DNA of 64,000 nt from Vibrio anguillarum. GTDB lineage: Bacteria; Pseudomonadota; Gammaproteobacteria; Enterobacterales; Vibrionaceae. Shown in pieces: positions 16,239-27,030 of the stretch. Both the position numbers and the translations under genes were made by a program. The DNA lies in contig NZ_JAHGUP010000004.1 in NCBI RefSeq assembly GCF_001989995.2, positions 1-64,000 on the forward strand, given 5' to 3'. The first letter of the stretch is position 1. Every line of letters begins with the position of its first letter. The notes under the pieces are model-generated. The model saw only the letters and a program-made list of their open reading frames with translations. It was not told the DNA's origin and did no database searches.

Positions 16239-18233
16239 TCATTGATTTATCCCTAACCAGTGTTCTGCTAATACTCTCGCACCTTCATAATTAAGATGAT
16301 TATTATCCATATACAAAGGAGTACTATTTAGCTGACTTTTACAACTAACCTCATCACAAATAATTGATAAGATTGGGATAATTTCAACTTGTGGATATTT
16401 TTTTGCAATCTCATCAATAATTGTATTTGTCATCTCCTGACGTTCAATCATTGCACTTAAAGGTAAATCACAGGATGCATCTTTCATCCATCCATAGGTA
16501 GCTTTCTTAACTAAACAATTGCTAGGATTGAAGTCATAATCTGGCACTTGTTCAAACAAAATAGGCTTGATACCAGCTTCAACCAAATGCTTAATTGTCC
16601 GTTCTAAACCTTCTTTGAAAGCTCTACGGCTATTATCAATCGATTCGCTATAATCCGTTTCATCGCCTAAGTAGACACGACTACCTTTCTCGCCAACAGA
16701 ACGTGTTGTTTCTACATACATAGTCCAACGTCCAGCTAAAAAAACCACATCCGGCTTCAACTCAGCTAACTTAAGGGCTATTTCATTATTACGTTCAGAA
16801 CACTTTTGCTCTGGCTTTCCATGTTTAATCAAATCGCTTCCAATAACAGGAGGGCAGCCACCTAAACCTCCAAACAGTGCAGCAAACCCCTCTTGCTTGC
16901 CTAAAACATCAACAAAACTTCTAAAATGGCCTGCATGTGAATCCCCCCAGATATAAGCTGTAATCGGTTGCTCGATGTCTCCTATCACTGGTGATTCAAA
17001 AGGGTACGAATCCACAATCTGCATACGATGATTCTTATTATCATCAAACGTATAAGCGGATTGGCTAAATATCGCTTGGACTGAATCACTGAATCGTGTT
17101 GGATAACCATCTTGCGCAACAATCTGTTTAGCAATCACGACCGAACATCCAATCGGCAAAATCAAATAAAACAAGTAAACCCATCGCTTGCCAATCTGCG
17201 CATGCCGCAAAGGGTTTTCTACCCACAGCCAAGAGGCAAAAGAGAGAATAACCGTGATCACTCCACAAATGATGGCATCGACAATCGTAAAGCTAATGAA
17301 ATAGTAACGATAAAAAGCCAATACCGGCCAATGCCATAGATACAATGAGTAAGACAAACGACCGATGAGCACCATGGGGCGCAAACTCAATACGTACGAA
17401 ATAGTGCTGGTTTTTGACGTCCCAGAGACAATGACTAAAGCGGAAGCGATAGTCACAAATAGCGCATGAATACCGGGAAACACATCACTTTCATTCAAAG
17501 AGAAAGAGAGCCAAACTAGGCTAACCATCCCGACAATCCCAGTAAAATGATAAAAGCCTCTGGGTAATTCCCTGCTGTTTTGGCTTTTTGAGTAAACCAT
17601 TATTGCTAACAGCGCTCCCATCAAGAGTTCAAAAGCTCTACTTTGAATTAAATAATAACCAGAGCTGTCTCCTAATCTAGCCATATATTCAGAATAACCA
17701 ATGAATCCAACTAAAGTCGCAGACATTACTCCCCAGAAAAAGCGCGAATTGAGGTAACGAGCAGCGAGGATTAAGACCATCGGCCAGACAAAGTAAAATT
17801 GTTCTTCGATAGATAATGACCAAGTATGGAGTAATGGCAACGTTTCTGAGGTTGGAGCAAAATAACCGGAGTGTTTTTCAAAGTAAACATTAGCAATGAA
17901 TGTGCTTGCATACCGTAAGCTATCGGCAAAGCCCATAAAATCATTCGGAGTATAAAGCCAATATGCAAAAACAAGACTTGTCATCGCTACCAGATAAAAT
18001 AGCGGTAGGATTCTTTTGATTCGTTTTACATAAAACTGATTAAACGAAAATTCTTTATTTACAATCTGAGGATAAATCGCTGACGTTATGATATAGCCAG
18101 AGATAACAAAGAAAATATCAACACCAATAAATCCTCCAGGGATCCAATCAGCATTCATGTGGAATAAAACCACCATCAAAACGGCTATCGCTCTCAAACC
18201 GTCAATATCTGCTCTATATTTCAGATTACTCAT
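16239..18233 (-). CDS. OafA/YrhL-type O-acyltransferase with C-terminal SGNH domain
   Basis: The protein has 664 residues. The N-terminal acyltransferase-3 domain (YRADIDGLRAIAVLMVVLFH, GGFIGVDIFFVISGYIIT, LLHTWSLSIEEQFY) has about ten membrane helices up to residue 370. A periplasmic SGNH hydrolase-like domain follows, with WGDSHAGH near residue 430 and the D-x-x-H pair in DNNHLNYEG near residue 641. In OafA-type enzymes the membrane part passes acetyl groups across the inner membrane and the SGNH domain places them on O-antigen or core sugars. All motifs look intact. It ends 10 bases before the kdkA stop, so both are co-transcribed leftward from kdkA. Confidence 0.9.
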   Translation of the reverse strand: MSNLKYRADIDGLRAIAVLMVVLFHMNADWIPGGFIGVDIFFVISGYIITSAIYPQIVNKEFSFNQFYVKRIKRILPLFYLVAMTSLVFAYWLYTPNDFMGFADSLRYASTFIANVYFEKHSGYFAPTSETLPLLHTWSLSIEEQFYFVWPMVLILAARYLNSRFFWGVMSATLVGFIGYSEYMARLGDSSGYYLIQSRAFELLMGALLAIMVYSKSQNSRELPRGFYHFTGIVGMVSLVWLSFSLNESDVFPGIHALFVTIASALVIVSGTSKTSTISYVLSLRPMVLIGRLSYSLYLWHWPVLAFYRYYFISFTIVDAIICGVITVILSFASWLWVENPLRHAQIGKRWVYLFYLILPIGCSVVIAKQIVAQDGYPTRFSDSVQAIFSQSAYTFDDNKNHRMQIVDSYPFESPVIGDIEQPITAYIWGDSHAGHFRSFVDVLGKQEGFAALFGGLGGCPPVIGSDLIKHGKPEQKCSERNNEIALKLAELKPDVVFLAGRWTMYVETTRSVGEKGSRVYLGDETDYSESIDNSRRAFKEGLERTIKHLVEAGIKPILFEQVPDYDFNPSNCLVKKATYGWMKDASCDLPLSAMIERQEMTNTIIDEIAKKYPQVEIIPILSIICDEVSCKSQLNSTPLYMDNNHLNYEGARVLAEHWLGINQ

Positions 18234-18243
18234 TTAATTCTAC

Positions 18244-18939
18244 TTATTGACTCGCCAGCATTAATTCCCAATGCTCTTTGGTCCAATGGATTTTCCGTTT
18301 GATTAATTCCTTTTCAAACGATCGCTTCAATCTATCTAAATTTCCTTTCTTCCAGCTCTCACCTTGTTGCTGGCAGCACTTATCAAAATCAATAATCCAT
18401 ACCTTTTCTTGGCCATCAATCAAGATGTTATGGATATTGAGATCGGTGTGATTGACTTGCGCATCATGCATTTTGCGAATTTCTAGGCCGATTTTCTCAT
18501 ACATTTCAGTCGGTAATGGACGTTCTTGTAAAATAGACACCAGATCGCGGGCATTCGGGATTTTTTCGCTGAGTAAATCGGCCTGATAACAAAAAGTGCG
18601 CTTTACTGCTCGCGCTGCAATCGGGCGTGGGACATTTACCCCAGACTCTCTCAGAGTATTGAGCAATTCGAATTCTTGGAAGCTGCGAGTTTTCTTCCAA
18701 CCTGAGAAAAAGTAGTGATCACTGACCAACTTACCGAACAATCCACCACGCTTATAGTGGCGTAGTGCCGCTTCTACTTTTTCAGCTTTTACAAACCATG
18801 TCGTGCCGCGCCCAGTTGCACTACCTGTGACGCTACCAGCCTGCTGCCAAAACTCGGGGTTAAAACAGCGGAGCGGATCTTCAACTAGCAAATGCTCGTC
18901 ATACCAAATTGTTTGATTCTCTTTTTTCAGCGTTTTCAT
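18244..18939 (-). CDS. kdkA: 3-deoxy-D-manno-octulosonic acid kinase
   Basis: Phosphorylates the single Kdo of the vibrio inner core at O-4. The protein has 231 residues of the KdkA/InaA kinase-like fold. GSATGRGTTWFV is the N-terminal loop, YKRGGLFGKLVSDHYFF is a family signature, HTDLNIHNILI is the catalytic loop and IDFDKC is the metal-binding segment. The frame is open upstream to 19125, but ATG 18939 gives the expected N-terminus (MKTLKKENQTIWYDE). It is divergent from a GT9 gene across 106 bases and partners functionally with waaA. Confidence 0.93.
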   Translation of the reverse strand: MKTLKKENQTIWYDEHLLVEDPLRCFNPEFWQQAGSVTGSATGRGTTWFVKAEKVEAALRHYKRGGLFGKLVSDHYFFSGWKKTRSFQEFELLNTLRESGVNVPRPIAARAVKRTFCYQADLLSEKIPNARDLVSILQERPLPTEMYEKIGLEIRKMHDAQVNHTDLNIHNILIDGQEKVWIIDFDKCCQQQGESWKKGNLDRLKRSFEKELIKRKIHWTKEHWELMLASQ

Positions 18940-19045
18940 CGTTTCACTTTTTAATGACGAGATTGAATGTGCTTCATTGTGCTTGTTTGGCATTTTACAT
19001 TTATCGGCGCTATCTGCATAATTCTTACTAACTTTCTCTCTATCG

Positions 19046-20125
19046 ATGTCACTTATGGCTCTTTTTTCTTCTGCCCCACGCTCAATTTGTGTGTTGCGTC
19101 TGTCGGCGATTGGCGATGTGTGCAATGCAGTGGCCGCCGTGCAAGCAATTCAACACCAATGGCCTGAAACTCATATCACGTGGATCACAGGAAAACTGGA
19201 AGCGCAGTTACTCACTGATTTACCGAATGTAAACGTGGTTATATTCGACAAAAAACAGGGGTGGAAAGCGTATCAAAAACTGTGGGCAGAACTTAAAGGG
19301 CAATCCTTCGATGCGCTTTTGCATATGCAGTATGCCTTTCGTGCCAGTATTGCCACTCTGGGTATTAAAGCTAAATATAAACTCGGTTTTGATGCCGCCC
19401 GCAGCCAAGATTTCCAGCACCTATTTACCAATGTAAAAGTGATATCGCCTCAAGCGCCTCATGTATTAGATGGCTTACTCGCGTTTGCAGAATGCCTTGG
19501 AGTCAAAGTTCTAGAACCTAAGTGGTCACTCACTTATTCAGATTCCGATCATCAATGGGCCAAGCAGCAACTTGCACATTCAAAGCGTAATTTAGTCGTG
19601 GTTCCTGCCGCGAGTAAGGCTTATAAAAATTGGACCGCTGAAGGTTATGTAACAGTGATAACTCATGCTCAACAACTTGGTTGGCATATTATTTTAGCCG
19701 GTAGCCCTGCGCAAATTGAAGTTGATCTAGCAGCCGAAATAGCGAGTAAACTGACTCAGCCGGTACTCAATGTCGTTGGTAAAAGCCAACTTAAAGAGAT
19801 GTTGGCACTGCTCGACTTAGCCGATTTAGTGATAGCGCCAGATACAGGCCCAGCGCACATGGCCAATGCAATGAATACCCCAGTTATCGGTTTATACGCT
19901 CACCATAATCCGCAGCGCACAGGGCCTTATCAGTATCGTGATTATGTGGTGTCGGCTTATGACGAAGCACTGTTTGCCGAAACAGGAAAAACGAAAGAGC
20001 AAGTCAGTTGGCGTACTCGCGTCAAAGATGAACAAGCGATGCAGCGCATTCAAGCAAGCCATGTTATCCAAATGTTTGATAAGATAACGGCTGATTTTCA
20101 GCTAAACCCAATATCCGAGGAATGA
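19046..20125 (+). CDS. GT9-family glycosyltransferase (heptosyltransferase I-like)
   Basis: The protein has 359 residues. [22 protein letters not shown] is the WaaC/OpsX-type N-terminus. [13 protein letters not shown] and [35 protein letters not shown] form the donor-binding half. This is the best candidate in the window for the first heptose transferase of the inner core, although GT9 paralogues are hard to tell apart. ATG 19055 is an alternative start with little to choose between them. Its stop lies at the start of the following waaE-like gene, suggesting co-expression. Confidence 0.82.
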   Translation: MSLMALFSSAPRSICVLRLSAIGDVCNAVAAVQAIQHQWPETHITWITGKLEAQLLTDLPNVNVVIFDKKQGWKAYQKLWAELKGQSFDALLHMQYAFRASIATLGIKAKYKLGFDAARSQDFQHLFTNVKVISPQAPHVLDGLLAFAECLGVKVLEPKWSLTYSDSDHQWAKQQLAHSKRNLVVVPAASKAYKNWTAEGYVTVITHAQQLGWHIILAGSPAQIEVDLAAEIASKLTQPVLNVVGKSQLKEMLALLDLADLVIAPDTGPAHMANAMNTPVIGLYAHHNPQRTGPYQYRDYVVSAYDEALFAETGKTKEQVSWRTRVKDEQAMQRIQASHVIQMFDKITADFQLNPISEE

Positions 20126-20127
20126 AT

Positions 20128-20907
20128 GTGAACAAACCTACTTTAGCCGTTGCGCTGATCGTTAAAAATGAAGCGCAACATCTGCAAGCTTGCTTGGAAA
20201 CCGTTCACCAATGGGTAGATGAAATCGTCGTCTTAGATTCAGGTAGCAGTGATAATACCGAAGAGATTGCACGCCGTTATACTGACAAGTTTTTTGTCAA
20301 TTCGCAGTGGCCTGGGTTTGGCCCACAGCGCCGCTTAGCGCAGTCGTATGTCGAGTCTGATTATGTGTTGTGGCTAGATGCCGATGAACGCGTGACCAAA
20401 GAGTTAAAAGAGAGCATTCAGCAAGCGGTCGCGGCTAATAAACCCAATACACTGTATCAATTTGCCCGTTTGAGTTGGGTTTTTGGCCGCTATATTCGCC
20501 ACTGTGGTTGGTATCCTGATCGCGTGTTGCGCCTCTACCCAACTCAATTAACGCAATATAACGAGGCTTTGGTGCATGAAAAAGTCGAAGTCGCAGATGG
20601 CATGAAAGTCGAGAATCTTGCAGGTGATGCGATTCACTACACCTATAACGATATTCATCATTATTTAGTTAAATCCGCAGGTTATGCCAAGGCATGGGCA
20701 GAGCAACGAGAAAAACGTGGTAAGAAAAGCAGCATTAGCCAAGGTATTTTTCATGCGTTTGGCTGCTTTTTGAAAATGTACGTTTTAAAAGCAGGCTTTT
20801 TAGATGGTAAGCAAGGCTTCTTGCTTTCTTTATTATCGGCGCACTCAACCTTTGTTAAATACGCCGATTTATGGGTTAGAACCAGTACTGAGCCGCCCAA
20901 GGGTTAA
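20128..20907 (+). CDS. waaE: GT2 glycosyltransferase, WaaE/KdtX family
   Basis: The protein has 259 residues. [38 protein letters not shown] and [10 protein letters not shown] are GT2 motifs, the last holding the Dx[16 protein letters not shown] and [11 protein letters not shown] are specific to the WaaE/KdtX group, which adds a beta-linked glucose to heptose I. GTG 20128 is chosen because GAGGA (20117-20121) sits 6 bases before it. ATG 20122 is in frame but directly abuts that Shine-Dalgarno. The last 32 bases overlap the convergent GT9 gene. Confidence 0.85.
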   Translation: MNKPTLAVALIVKNEAQHLQACLETVHQWVDEIVVLDSGSSDNTEEIARRYTDKFFVNSQWPGFGPQRRLAQSYVESDYVLWLDADERVTKELKESIQQAVAANKPNTLYQFARLSWVFGRYIRHCGWYPDRVLRLYPTQLTQYNEALVHEKVEVADGMKVENLAGDAIHYTYNDIHHYLVKSAGYAKAWAEQREKRGKKSSISQGIFHAFGCFLKMYVLKAGFLDGKQGFLLSLLSAHSTFVKYADLWVRTSTEPPKG

Positions 20908-21910
20908 GTTCAGCTAACACCGCATTAATATCAATGCGACTCATATCGGCCTGAGTTTCTTTGTCTTTTGCTTGTGGTGGACAAAAAGCGATATGGCGAC
21001 CTTGTGAATTCAATGGTCGCCAACGCAGTGGCGTGGCTGAACGTTTGGCGGGGAAAAAGCCAACTGTGGGCACATCAATCGCAGCGGCAATATGCAAAGG
21101 CCCAGTTGAACCTGCGATAAAAATATCAGCGCAAGCAATCGAGCGTGAGAAATCAACAAGCCCTTCATTTTTATCATACAGTGCCGCTCGCCCGCCCTTT
21201 TCTTCAATCAAAGCTTTTAACTGCGCGGCTTTCACCTCTTCTCCCGGCCCAGCGGTGAGGATAATTTCTTGCTTGCTATCAATCCCCATCACTAACTGCG
21301 TGTATTGCTCTAGCGACAAATTATTCGCTGAGCCGCCGCTTCCGGCATGAACAAACACCCACGCTTTACTGGTATCGAGATGAAGTTGCGTAGCCAGTTT
21401 GCTTTTTTGTTCAACAAGCTTCGCTTGATCAAATTGTAGATAAGGTGCGCTCGGCTCGACAACCTCTTTGCCAATATCATGCAAAAAAGCGCGTACCAAA
21501 TCTAAGTTATACTCATATTCTGGTTTGGCTGATTGAGAGCGTTTTTGCTTAATTCGTTTGTTGTAAAAAATTTGAGCGAATTTAGTCGCCGGCGCTAAAC
21601 GATAAGGAATACGAGATTTCCAAACTAATAGTGCATTGTAAGTGGTCGAGAAGAGGTTGATCGAGGCATCAAAGTGTTGCTGTTTAATCGCTTGAATACA
21701 TTGCTTTTTCTGCGCAGAGGACGCGTTTTCCGTTGGGTCGACCATCACCGCATCAATCCACGGGCAAAGCTCGGCCAGCGCGACGGTATAGCTGGGGACT
21801 AGCGCGGTAATATGGCAATCTGGCAACGAGGCTTTTAGCATCGCAAAACTTGGCCAAGCCAGCATGAAATCACCAATTTTATCGTTACGGATCACCAACA
21901 ACTTATTCAT
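20876..21910 (-). CDS. GT9-family glycosyltransferase
   Basis: The protein has 344 residues. [22 protein letters not shown] is a clear GT9 start, [15 protein letters not shown] and [25 protein letters not shown] are the donor-binding motifs, and the C-terminal CPPQ segment is common in this subgroup. This is the fourth GT9 protein of the cluster, alongside those at 7.5, 8.5 and 19 kb. ATG 21910 is preferred to the frame opening at 21925. It converges with waaE with a 32-base 3' overlap, so antisense interference between the two transcripts is possible. Acceptor unknown. Confidence 0.85.
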   Translation of the reverse strand: MNKLLVIRNDKIGDFMLAWPSFAMLKASLPDCHITALVPSYTVALAELCPWIDAVMVDPTENASSAQKKQCIQAIKQQHFDASINLFSTTYNALLVWKSRIPYRLAPATKFAQIFYNKRIKQKRSQSAKPEYEYNLDLVRAFLHDIGKEVVEPSAPYLQFDQAKLVEQKSKLATQLHLDTSKAWVFVHAGSGGSANNLSLEQYTQLVMGIDSKQEIILTAGPGEEVKAAQLKALIEEKGGRAALYDKNEGLVDFSRSIACADIFIAGSTGPLHIAAAIDVPTVGFFPAKRSATPLRWRPLNSQGRHIAFCPPQAKDKETQADMSRIDINAVLAELNPWAAQYWF

Positions 21911-21985
21911 CGTCTCTTCTCTCACTCGCTAAGTGTCACAGTTTAGTGCGGGCTACATCATACCGAGTTCAATAGGTAATTTTGA

Positions 21986-22525
<540 letters not shown>

Positions 22526-22540
22526 CCTTTAGGACGTACC

Positions 22541-23350
22541 TTATTTTTGGCAAGCAGAGCAGAAAAAGGTGTTACGCTGACCAATTTTCAGCGCTTCAAT
22601 CGCTTGCCCACACGCTGGGCAAGGCTGCTGCGCTTTGCCATACACATTAAGCTCTTGAGCAAAATAGCCCGGTTTACCATCCGCTTGTGCAAAATCTTTT
22701 AAGGTTGTGCCACCTTGTTGAATCGCCGTTGCTAAGACTGATTTAATTTCTCGCACGAGGCAATTCCATTCAGTCAGTGTCAGCGAATGAGCGGGCCGAG
22801 TGGGGAGAATTCGCGCATTAAACAGTGATTCACTCGCGTAGATATTGCCTACGCCAACCACCACTTTATTTTCCATAATAAATTGCTTAACGGCGATACG
22901 TTTATTGTTCGCTTTTTGCGCAATGTAATCTGCATCAAAATCATCGGTTAATGGCTCAGGACCGATATTACTCAACGCAGAGTGGCTTTCTCCTTGTTCG
23001 CACCATAACCAAGCGCCAAATCGACGAGGATCGTGGTAGCGCAGCACCTTGCCATTGGTTAATCGCAGATCAACGTGATCATGCTTGCCTGCCGGAAAAT
23101 CACACTCCAATACTCGCAATGAACCTGACATTCCCAAATGAACAATCGCGCTGCCAATATCGGTCTCTATCAATAAATATTTGGCCCGGCGGGCAATATT
23201 GCGGATCACTTGCCCTTCTAACTGTTTCAGCTCTTGAGGGATGGCCCAACGTAATTTGGGCGTGCGAAATGTCAGTTGTTGGATCGTTTGCCCAACTAGA
23301 TGCGCGCTAATCCCCATTTTACTTACTTCAACTTCGGGTAACTCAGGCAT
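22541..23350 (-). CDS. mutM: Formamidopyrimidine-DNA glycosylase
   Basis: Excises 8-oxoguanine and formamidopyrimidines from DNA and nicks the site. The protein has 269 residues, exactly family length. MPELPEVEV at the N-terminus gives the catalytic Pro and Glu. [26 protein letters not shown] is the helix-two-turn-helix. The C-terminal zinc finger (CPACGQ...FFCSACQK) is complete. ATG 23350 is set by the invariant N-terminus, which must follow the start Met directly because the Pro is catalytic. Confidence 0.97.
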   Translation of the reverse strand: MPELPEVEVSKMGISAHLVGQTIQQLTFRTPKLRWAIPQELKQLEGQVIRNIARRAKYLLIETDIGSAIVHLGMSGSLRVLECDFPAGKHDHVDLRLTNGKVLRYHDPRRFGAWLWCEQGESHSALSNIGPEPLTDDFDADYIAQKANNKRIAVKQFIMENKVVVGVGNIYASESLFNARILPTRPAHSLTLTEWNCLVREIKSVLATAIQQGGTTLKDFAQADGKPGYFAQELNVYGKAQQPCPACGQAIEALKIGQRNTFFCSACQK

Positions 23351-23413
23351 GATAAATCTCGATTCTTCGTTCGTCGTTATTGGTTTGTTCAACGCTCAAA
23401 GAGAAATAATGAC

Positions 23414-23881
23414 TCAGTTCGGAAAAAGAAAAGCTTCTTCTACCGAAAGTGCCACCCATTTCTCTTGCCAATTTTTCAATAACCAAAACTGGGGGGTTTG
23501 GTAGTAGGTGATCCTTTGCGGCTCTTCGCGATCCTGATACCACACCTCCACGGTTTGTGGGTTGCGTAGTAGAGACGCAAGCGACTCGTAAGTGGCATCA
23601 TCTACTTCTGTACCAACTAAACTCTGCCAGCGTTGTGCCAATATTTCAGGAGCAACTGAAATTGCTTTGCTTGATCGCCAACGGTTTTGATTCAGTTCAA
23701 GTGACCAGTCAGTAAAATGCAGTGCTTGCAGCTGTGCATTTGGATTAATCACATAAGGATAAGGGCTAGCAGGCGGTTCAATAAGATAAGTTTTGATGAC
23801 TGTGGGTAAATTCAAAATGGCAATAAAAGCAATAACAGCCAAGATAAGAATATTATTCCAACGGCGGCGATTGATACGCAT
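23414..23881 (-). CDS. Conserved small single-pass membrane protein of unknown function
   Basis: The protein has 155 residues. A basic start (MRINRRRWN) precedes one membrane helix (ILILAVIAFIAILNLPTVI). The remainder is a polar, probably periplasmic domain rich in Trp and Gln with no motif I recognise. It lies between mutM and rpmG on the same strand, as an uncharacterised gene does in V. cholerae. The frame is clean, has no overlap with neighbours and is preceded by AGGGATCAC, so it is probably real. Confidence 0.65.
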   Translation of the reverse strand: MRINRRRWNNILILAVIAFIAILNLPTVIKTYLIEPPASPYPYVINPNAQLQALHFTDWSLELNQNRWRSSKAISVAPEILAQRWQSLVGTEVDDATYESLASLLRNPQTVEVWYQDREEPQRITYYQTPQFWLLKNWQEKWVALSVEEAFLFPN

Positions 23882-23960
23882 AAGTGATCCCTAAGAGTTT
23901 ATCTTTGAGTAACTTAGCACATTATAGTGAGAGCTGACATTGCAGGGTACAAATTCCAGA

Positions 23961-23988
23961 TAATAAAAAACCCAGCCAAAGCTGGGTC
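23961..23988 (-). terminator. Rho-independent terminator of rpmB-rpmG
   Basis: On the minus strand ACCCAGC-TTTG-GCTGGGT is followed directly by TTTTTTATTA. It lies 29 bases after the rpmG stop. Confidence 0.9.
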
Positions 23989-24016
23989 TTTCAATGCTTA
24001 CAAAGCGTAAAATCAA

Positions 24017-24184
24017 TTACTTGATTTTGCCTTCTTTGTAAAGAACGTGCTGGCGAACTACTGGATCAAATTTCTTGATCTCAAATTTGCCTGGCATGTT
24101 GCGTTTGTTCTTGTCAGTTGTGTAGAAGTGACCAGTACCTGCAGAAGATATTAGTCGAATTTTCTCACGAATGCCTTTAGCCAT
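24017..24184 (-). CDS. rpmG: 50S ribosomal protein L33
   Basis: A 55-codon protein that starts [20 protein letters not shown] and ends VLYKEGKIK. It carries [20 protein letters not shown], typical of the cysteine-free bacterial L33. It is part of the large ribosomal subunit near the E site. RBS GAGGAAT lies 7 bases upstream. It follows rpmB by 13 bases, the usual rpmBG operon. Confidence 0.97.
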   Translation of the reverse strand: MAKGIREKIRLISSAGTGHFYTTDKNKRNMPGKFEIKKFDPVVRQHVLYKEGKIK

Positions 24185-24197
24185 TGCTCAATTCCTC

Positions 24198-24434
24198 TTA
24201 AACGTTTTCGCCACGTGCACGGATATCAACAAGAACAGCATCAATGCCTTTCTTATCGATGATACGCATGCCTTTAGCAGTTAGACGTAGTTTAACAAAA
24301 CGTTTTTCGCTCTCTACCCAGAAACGATGAGTTTGTAGGTTCGGCAGAAAACGACGCTTAGTAGCATTTCGTGCGTGTGAACGGTTGTTACCCGTTATTG
24401 GACGCTTACCAGTTACTTGGCATACTCGGGACAT
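24198..24434 (-). CDS. rpmB: 50S ribosomal protein L28
   Basis: The protein has 78 residues. [33 protein letters not shown] and [19 protein letters not shown] match L28 along the full length. ATG 24434 with GGAGAAGAC upstream is the start, not the frame opening at 24449. It is first in the rpmBG operon behind a strong promoter. Confidence 0.97.
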   Translation of the reverse strand: MSRVCQVTGKRPITGNNRSHARNATKRRFLPNLQTHRFWVESEKRFVKLRLTAKGMRIIDKKGIDAVLVDIRARGENV

Positions 24435-24562
24435 GAATGTCTTCTCCAAATCGTTTCAGCTCGATATCAACCTTGGTGGCCGAACCTCGTTCTCGATGTA
24501 TTAAGAAGTTTGAGGTTAAAAACCGTTATGGAAAATCCATACAAGGCTATCAAAGGTCGCGT

Positions 24563-24591
24563 ATTATACTAACTTGACATGCATTGCTCAA
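24563..24591 (-). promoter_or_regulatory. Strong sigma70 promoter of rpmB-rpmG
   Basis: On the minus strand TTGAGC (24591-24586), a 17-base spacer, then consensus TATAAT (24568-24563). The resulting 5' leader is about 120 bases, room for regulation. Confidence 0.8.
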
Positions 24592-24711
24592 GACCCGAAC
24601 AGATCCTTTTTACGGATTTGGCGATCTTTTTTTAAGCAGAGCTGATTTAGGTTGATAATTTAGTGCGCGAATCATACCAGAATAATCTTAAGTCACAACC
24701 TAAAATGTGAT

Positions 24712-25386
24712 TCAAATCCACCCTCTTTCTGCAAAAGAAATTACCTCGCCGTCGCCCACCACAAAATGGTCCAAAATACGGATGTCCACTAACGCAAGCG
24801 CATCGGTTAATCGACGTGTGATTCTGCGATCGGCTTGGCTAGGCTCAGCAACGCCTGACGGATGATTATGGGCCAATATTAATGCCGCTGCATTATGGTG
24901 GAGTGCTCTTTTAACTACCTCTCGAGGGTAAACGCTGGCCGCGTCAATCGTCCCCTCAAACAGCACTTCATCGCTGATCACTCGGTGTTGATTATCCAAA
25001 AACAGAATATAGAAGGCTTCTCGATGGCGATCGCGTAGCACACTCGATAAATAAAGCTTGGTTTGCTCTGGGCTAGTCAAAGCGCCACCTCGTTTGAGCG
25101 TTTCGGCCAAATAGCGCTGCGTCATTTCAAGCACCGCCTGCAATTGAACGTATTTGGCTTCGCCCAACCCTTTATGGCGGCAAAACTCTTGCTGGTTGGC
25201 CGAAAAAAGCGCTCGAAGTGATCCAAACTCGCGCAGCAGCAGATCCGAGAGAGCGAGTACATTCATTCCTTGAGTACCAGTACGAAGGAAAATCGCCAGC
25301 AGTTCAGCATCCGATAATGCCTGAGGACCGCGAGCAAGCAATTTTTCGCGTGGCATTGATTCTGTGGGCAGTGATTTGAGGCTCAT
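24712..25386 (-). CDS. radC: RadC family (JAMM/MPN+) protein
   Basis: The protein has 224 residues. An N-terminal helix-hairpin-helix region ([35 protein letters not shown]) precedes the MPN domain with the metal motif HNHPSG-(x)n-D ([21 protein letters not shown]). Despite the name, the role in DNA repair is unproven for the family. All metal ligands are present. It reads toward rpmB, from which it is separated by 277 bases. Confidence 0.95.
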   Translation of the reverse strand: MSLKSLPTESMPREKLLARGPQALSDAELLAIFLRTGTQGMNVLALSDLLLREFGSLRALFSANQQEFCRHKGLGEAKYVQLQAVLEMTQRYLAETLKRGGALTSPEQTKLYLSSVLRDRHREAFYILFLDNQHRVISDEVLFEGTIDAASVYPREVVKRALHHNAAALILAHNHPSGVAEPSQADRRITRRLTDALALVDIRILDHFVVGDGEVISFAERGWI

Positions 25387-25607
25387 TAAGCACTCCTAGG
25401 GCTAAAGGTACTCAGACAACATAGAGAAATAGCCAAGCCTGCAACTTTGCTTCTCTTTATTTAGGCTTGATTCATGGTTTTTTGTAATTGATAAGTGATG
25501 AAAGACGCAGAAACACTCGTCCAATATGAAAGGATTGAGCGGATCATAAGGTCACTCGATGCGAGAGTTGTGCTAACATAATGCGCAGAATTTTTGAGGA
25601 AAAGATA

Positions 25608-26822
25608 ATGCAAACACTGGCAGGAAAAAAGATTCTGCTCGGCATTAGCGGCGGTATTGCTGCGTATAAATGTGCTGAGTTAACGCGTCGTTTGATTGAA
25701 CGTGGCGCACAAGTACAAGTGGTGATGACTCACGCTGCAAAAGAGTTTATAACGCCACTGACCATGCAAGCCGTCTCTGGCAGGCCAGTTTCAGATAGCT
25801 TATTAGACCCAGCCGCCGAAGCGTCTATGGGCCATATTGAACTTGCCAAATGGGCAGACTTAGTCCTGCTAGCTCCCGCGACAGCGGATCTCATTGCCCG
25901 CGTCGCCGCAGGGATGGGTAATGATTTACTCACCACTTTGATTTTAGCCACCAATGCGCCAGTGGCCGTCTCGCCGGCAATGAATCAGCAGATGTATCGC
26001 AATATCGCCACACAAGAGAATATTGCCACGCTTAAACGCCGAGGAATGATGATTTGGGGCCCTGCAGCTGGTGAACAGGCGTGTGGCGATGTTGGCCCGG
26101 GCCGCATGCTTGAGCCAATGCAATTGGTTGAGCGCTGCGAGTTTTTTTTCCAAACAGAGGTAGCGAACAACACACTGCTCGCGGGAAAATCACTGTTGAT
26201 TAGCGCAGGCCCAACCCGTGAAGCGCTCGATCCAGTTCGCTATATCAGTAACCACAGTTCAGGCAAAATGGGCTATGCGATTGCGCAGGCCGCCGCTCAA
26301 TTGGGCGCGAAAGTGACTCTGATCAGTGGCCCGGTCAATTTGCTCACACCGCCACAAGTACAACGTATTGATGTGGAAAGTGCCTGCGATATGCATCAGC
26401 AAGTGATGGCGCAAGCGCAATCACATGATGTATTCATCAGTTGCGCCGCCGTAGCCGACTATCGCCCTGAGATCGTCGCCGATCAAAAGATCAAAAAAAC
26501 CGATGCGAGCGATCACATGCTCATCACCATGGTCAAAAATCCCGACATCGTCGCTAGTGTAGCCGCATTGAAAGAAAACCGCCCGTTCACGGTAGGCTTT
26601 GCAGCTGAAACGCAGCAAGTTGAAAAATATGCCCGTGCTAAACTGCTCAACAAAAAACTGGATATGATCTGCGCCAATGATGTTTCTGTTGCGGGCCAAG
26701 GCTTTAACAGCAACGACAATGCATTAACCGTCTATTGGCAAGGCGGAGAGCAAGCATTACCTTTGAGTTCAAAATCTGCATTAGCTCACGCACTGATGCA
26801 ACTGATCGCGAGTCAACTGTAG
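25608..26822 (+). CDS. coaBC: Bifunctional phosphopantothenoylcysteine decarboxylase / phosphopantothenate-cysteine ligase
   Basis: Two consecutive steps of CoA synthesis (dfp). The protein has 404 residues. The N-terminal CoaC flavoprotein domain has [10 protein letters not shown], the catalytic-His region [20 protein letters not shown] and the [10 protein letters not shown] flap. The C-terminal CoaB domain has [26 protein letters not shown] and the lysine motif KIKK. ATG 25608 has GAGGA 7 bases upstream. With coaD at 22 kb, this window carries three of the CoA steps. Confidence 0.97.
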   Translation: MQTLAGKKILLGISGGIAAYKCAELTRRLIERGAQVQVVMTHAAKEFITPLTMQAVSGRPVSDSLLDPAAEASMGHIELAKWADLVLLAPATADLIARVAAGMGNDLLTTLILATNAPVAVSPAMNQQMYRNIATQENIATLKRRGMMIWGPAAGEQACGDVGPGRMLEPMQLVERCEFFFQTEVANNTLLAGKSLLISAGPTREALDPVRYISNHSSGKMGYAIAQAAAQLGAKVTLISGPVNLLTPPQVQRIDVESACDMHQQVMAQAQSHDVFISCAAVADYRPEIVADQKIKKTDASDHMLITMVKNPDIVASVAALKENRPFTVGFAAETQQVEKYARAKLLNKKLDMICANDVSVAGQGFNSNDNALTVYWQGGEQALPLSSKSALAHALMQLIASQL

Positions 26823-26870
26823 GCGACAAACAGACGTTCTAAGCTTCTTTTAGGGTTCATAGCGTTTATT

Positions 26871-26890
26871 GGGTGGTAAAATCACCACCC
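26871..26890 (+). terminator. Possible terminator of coaBC
   Basis: GGGTGGT-(6)-ACCACCC hairpin followed within 10 bases by a T-rich tract. The T-run is interrupted. Confidence 0.4.
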
Positions 26891-26931
26891 AGTTCAATCA
26901 TTTTCATTTTTACGCTACGCAGTCCGAAAAC

Positions 26932-26961
26932 TGTCCGTTAAACTACTGCGCTTAACGGACA
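26932..26961. repeat. Perfect 10-bp inverted repeat upstream of slmA
   Basis: TGTCCGTTAA (26932-26941) and TTAACGGACA (26952-26961) are separated by 10 bases, 70 bases before the slmA start. No U-tract follows, so an operator or an mRNA hairpin is as likely as a terminator. Confidence 0.7.
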
Positions 26962-27030
26962 ATACCCAAACCATCTGAAGGGTATAAATATTTGCTCACA
27001 AGCATGTGGTAACTAAAAGGAAATCGGGTC

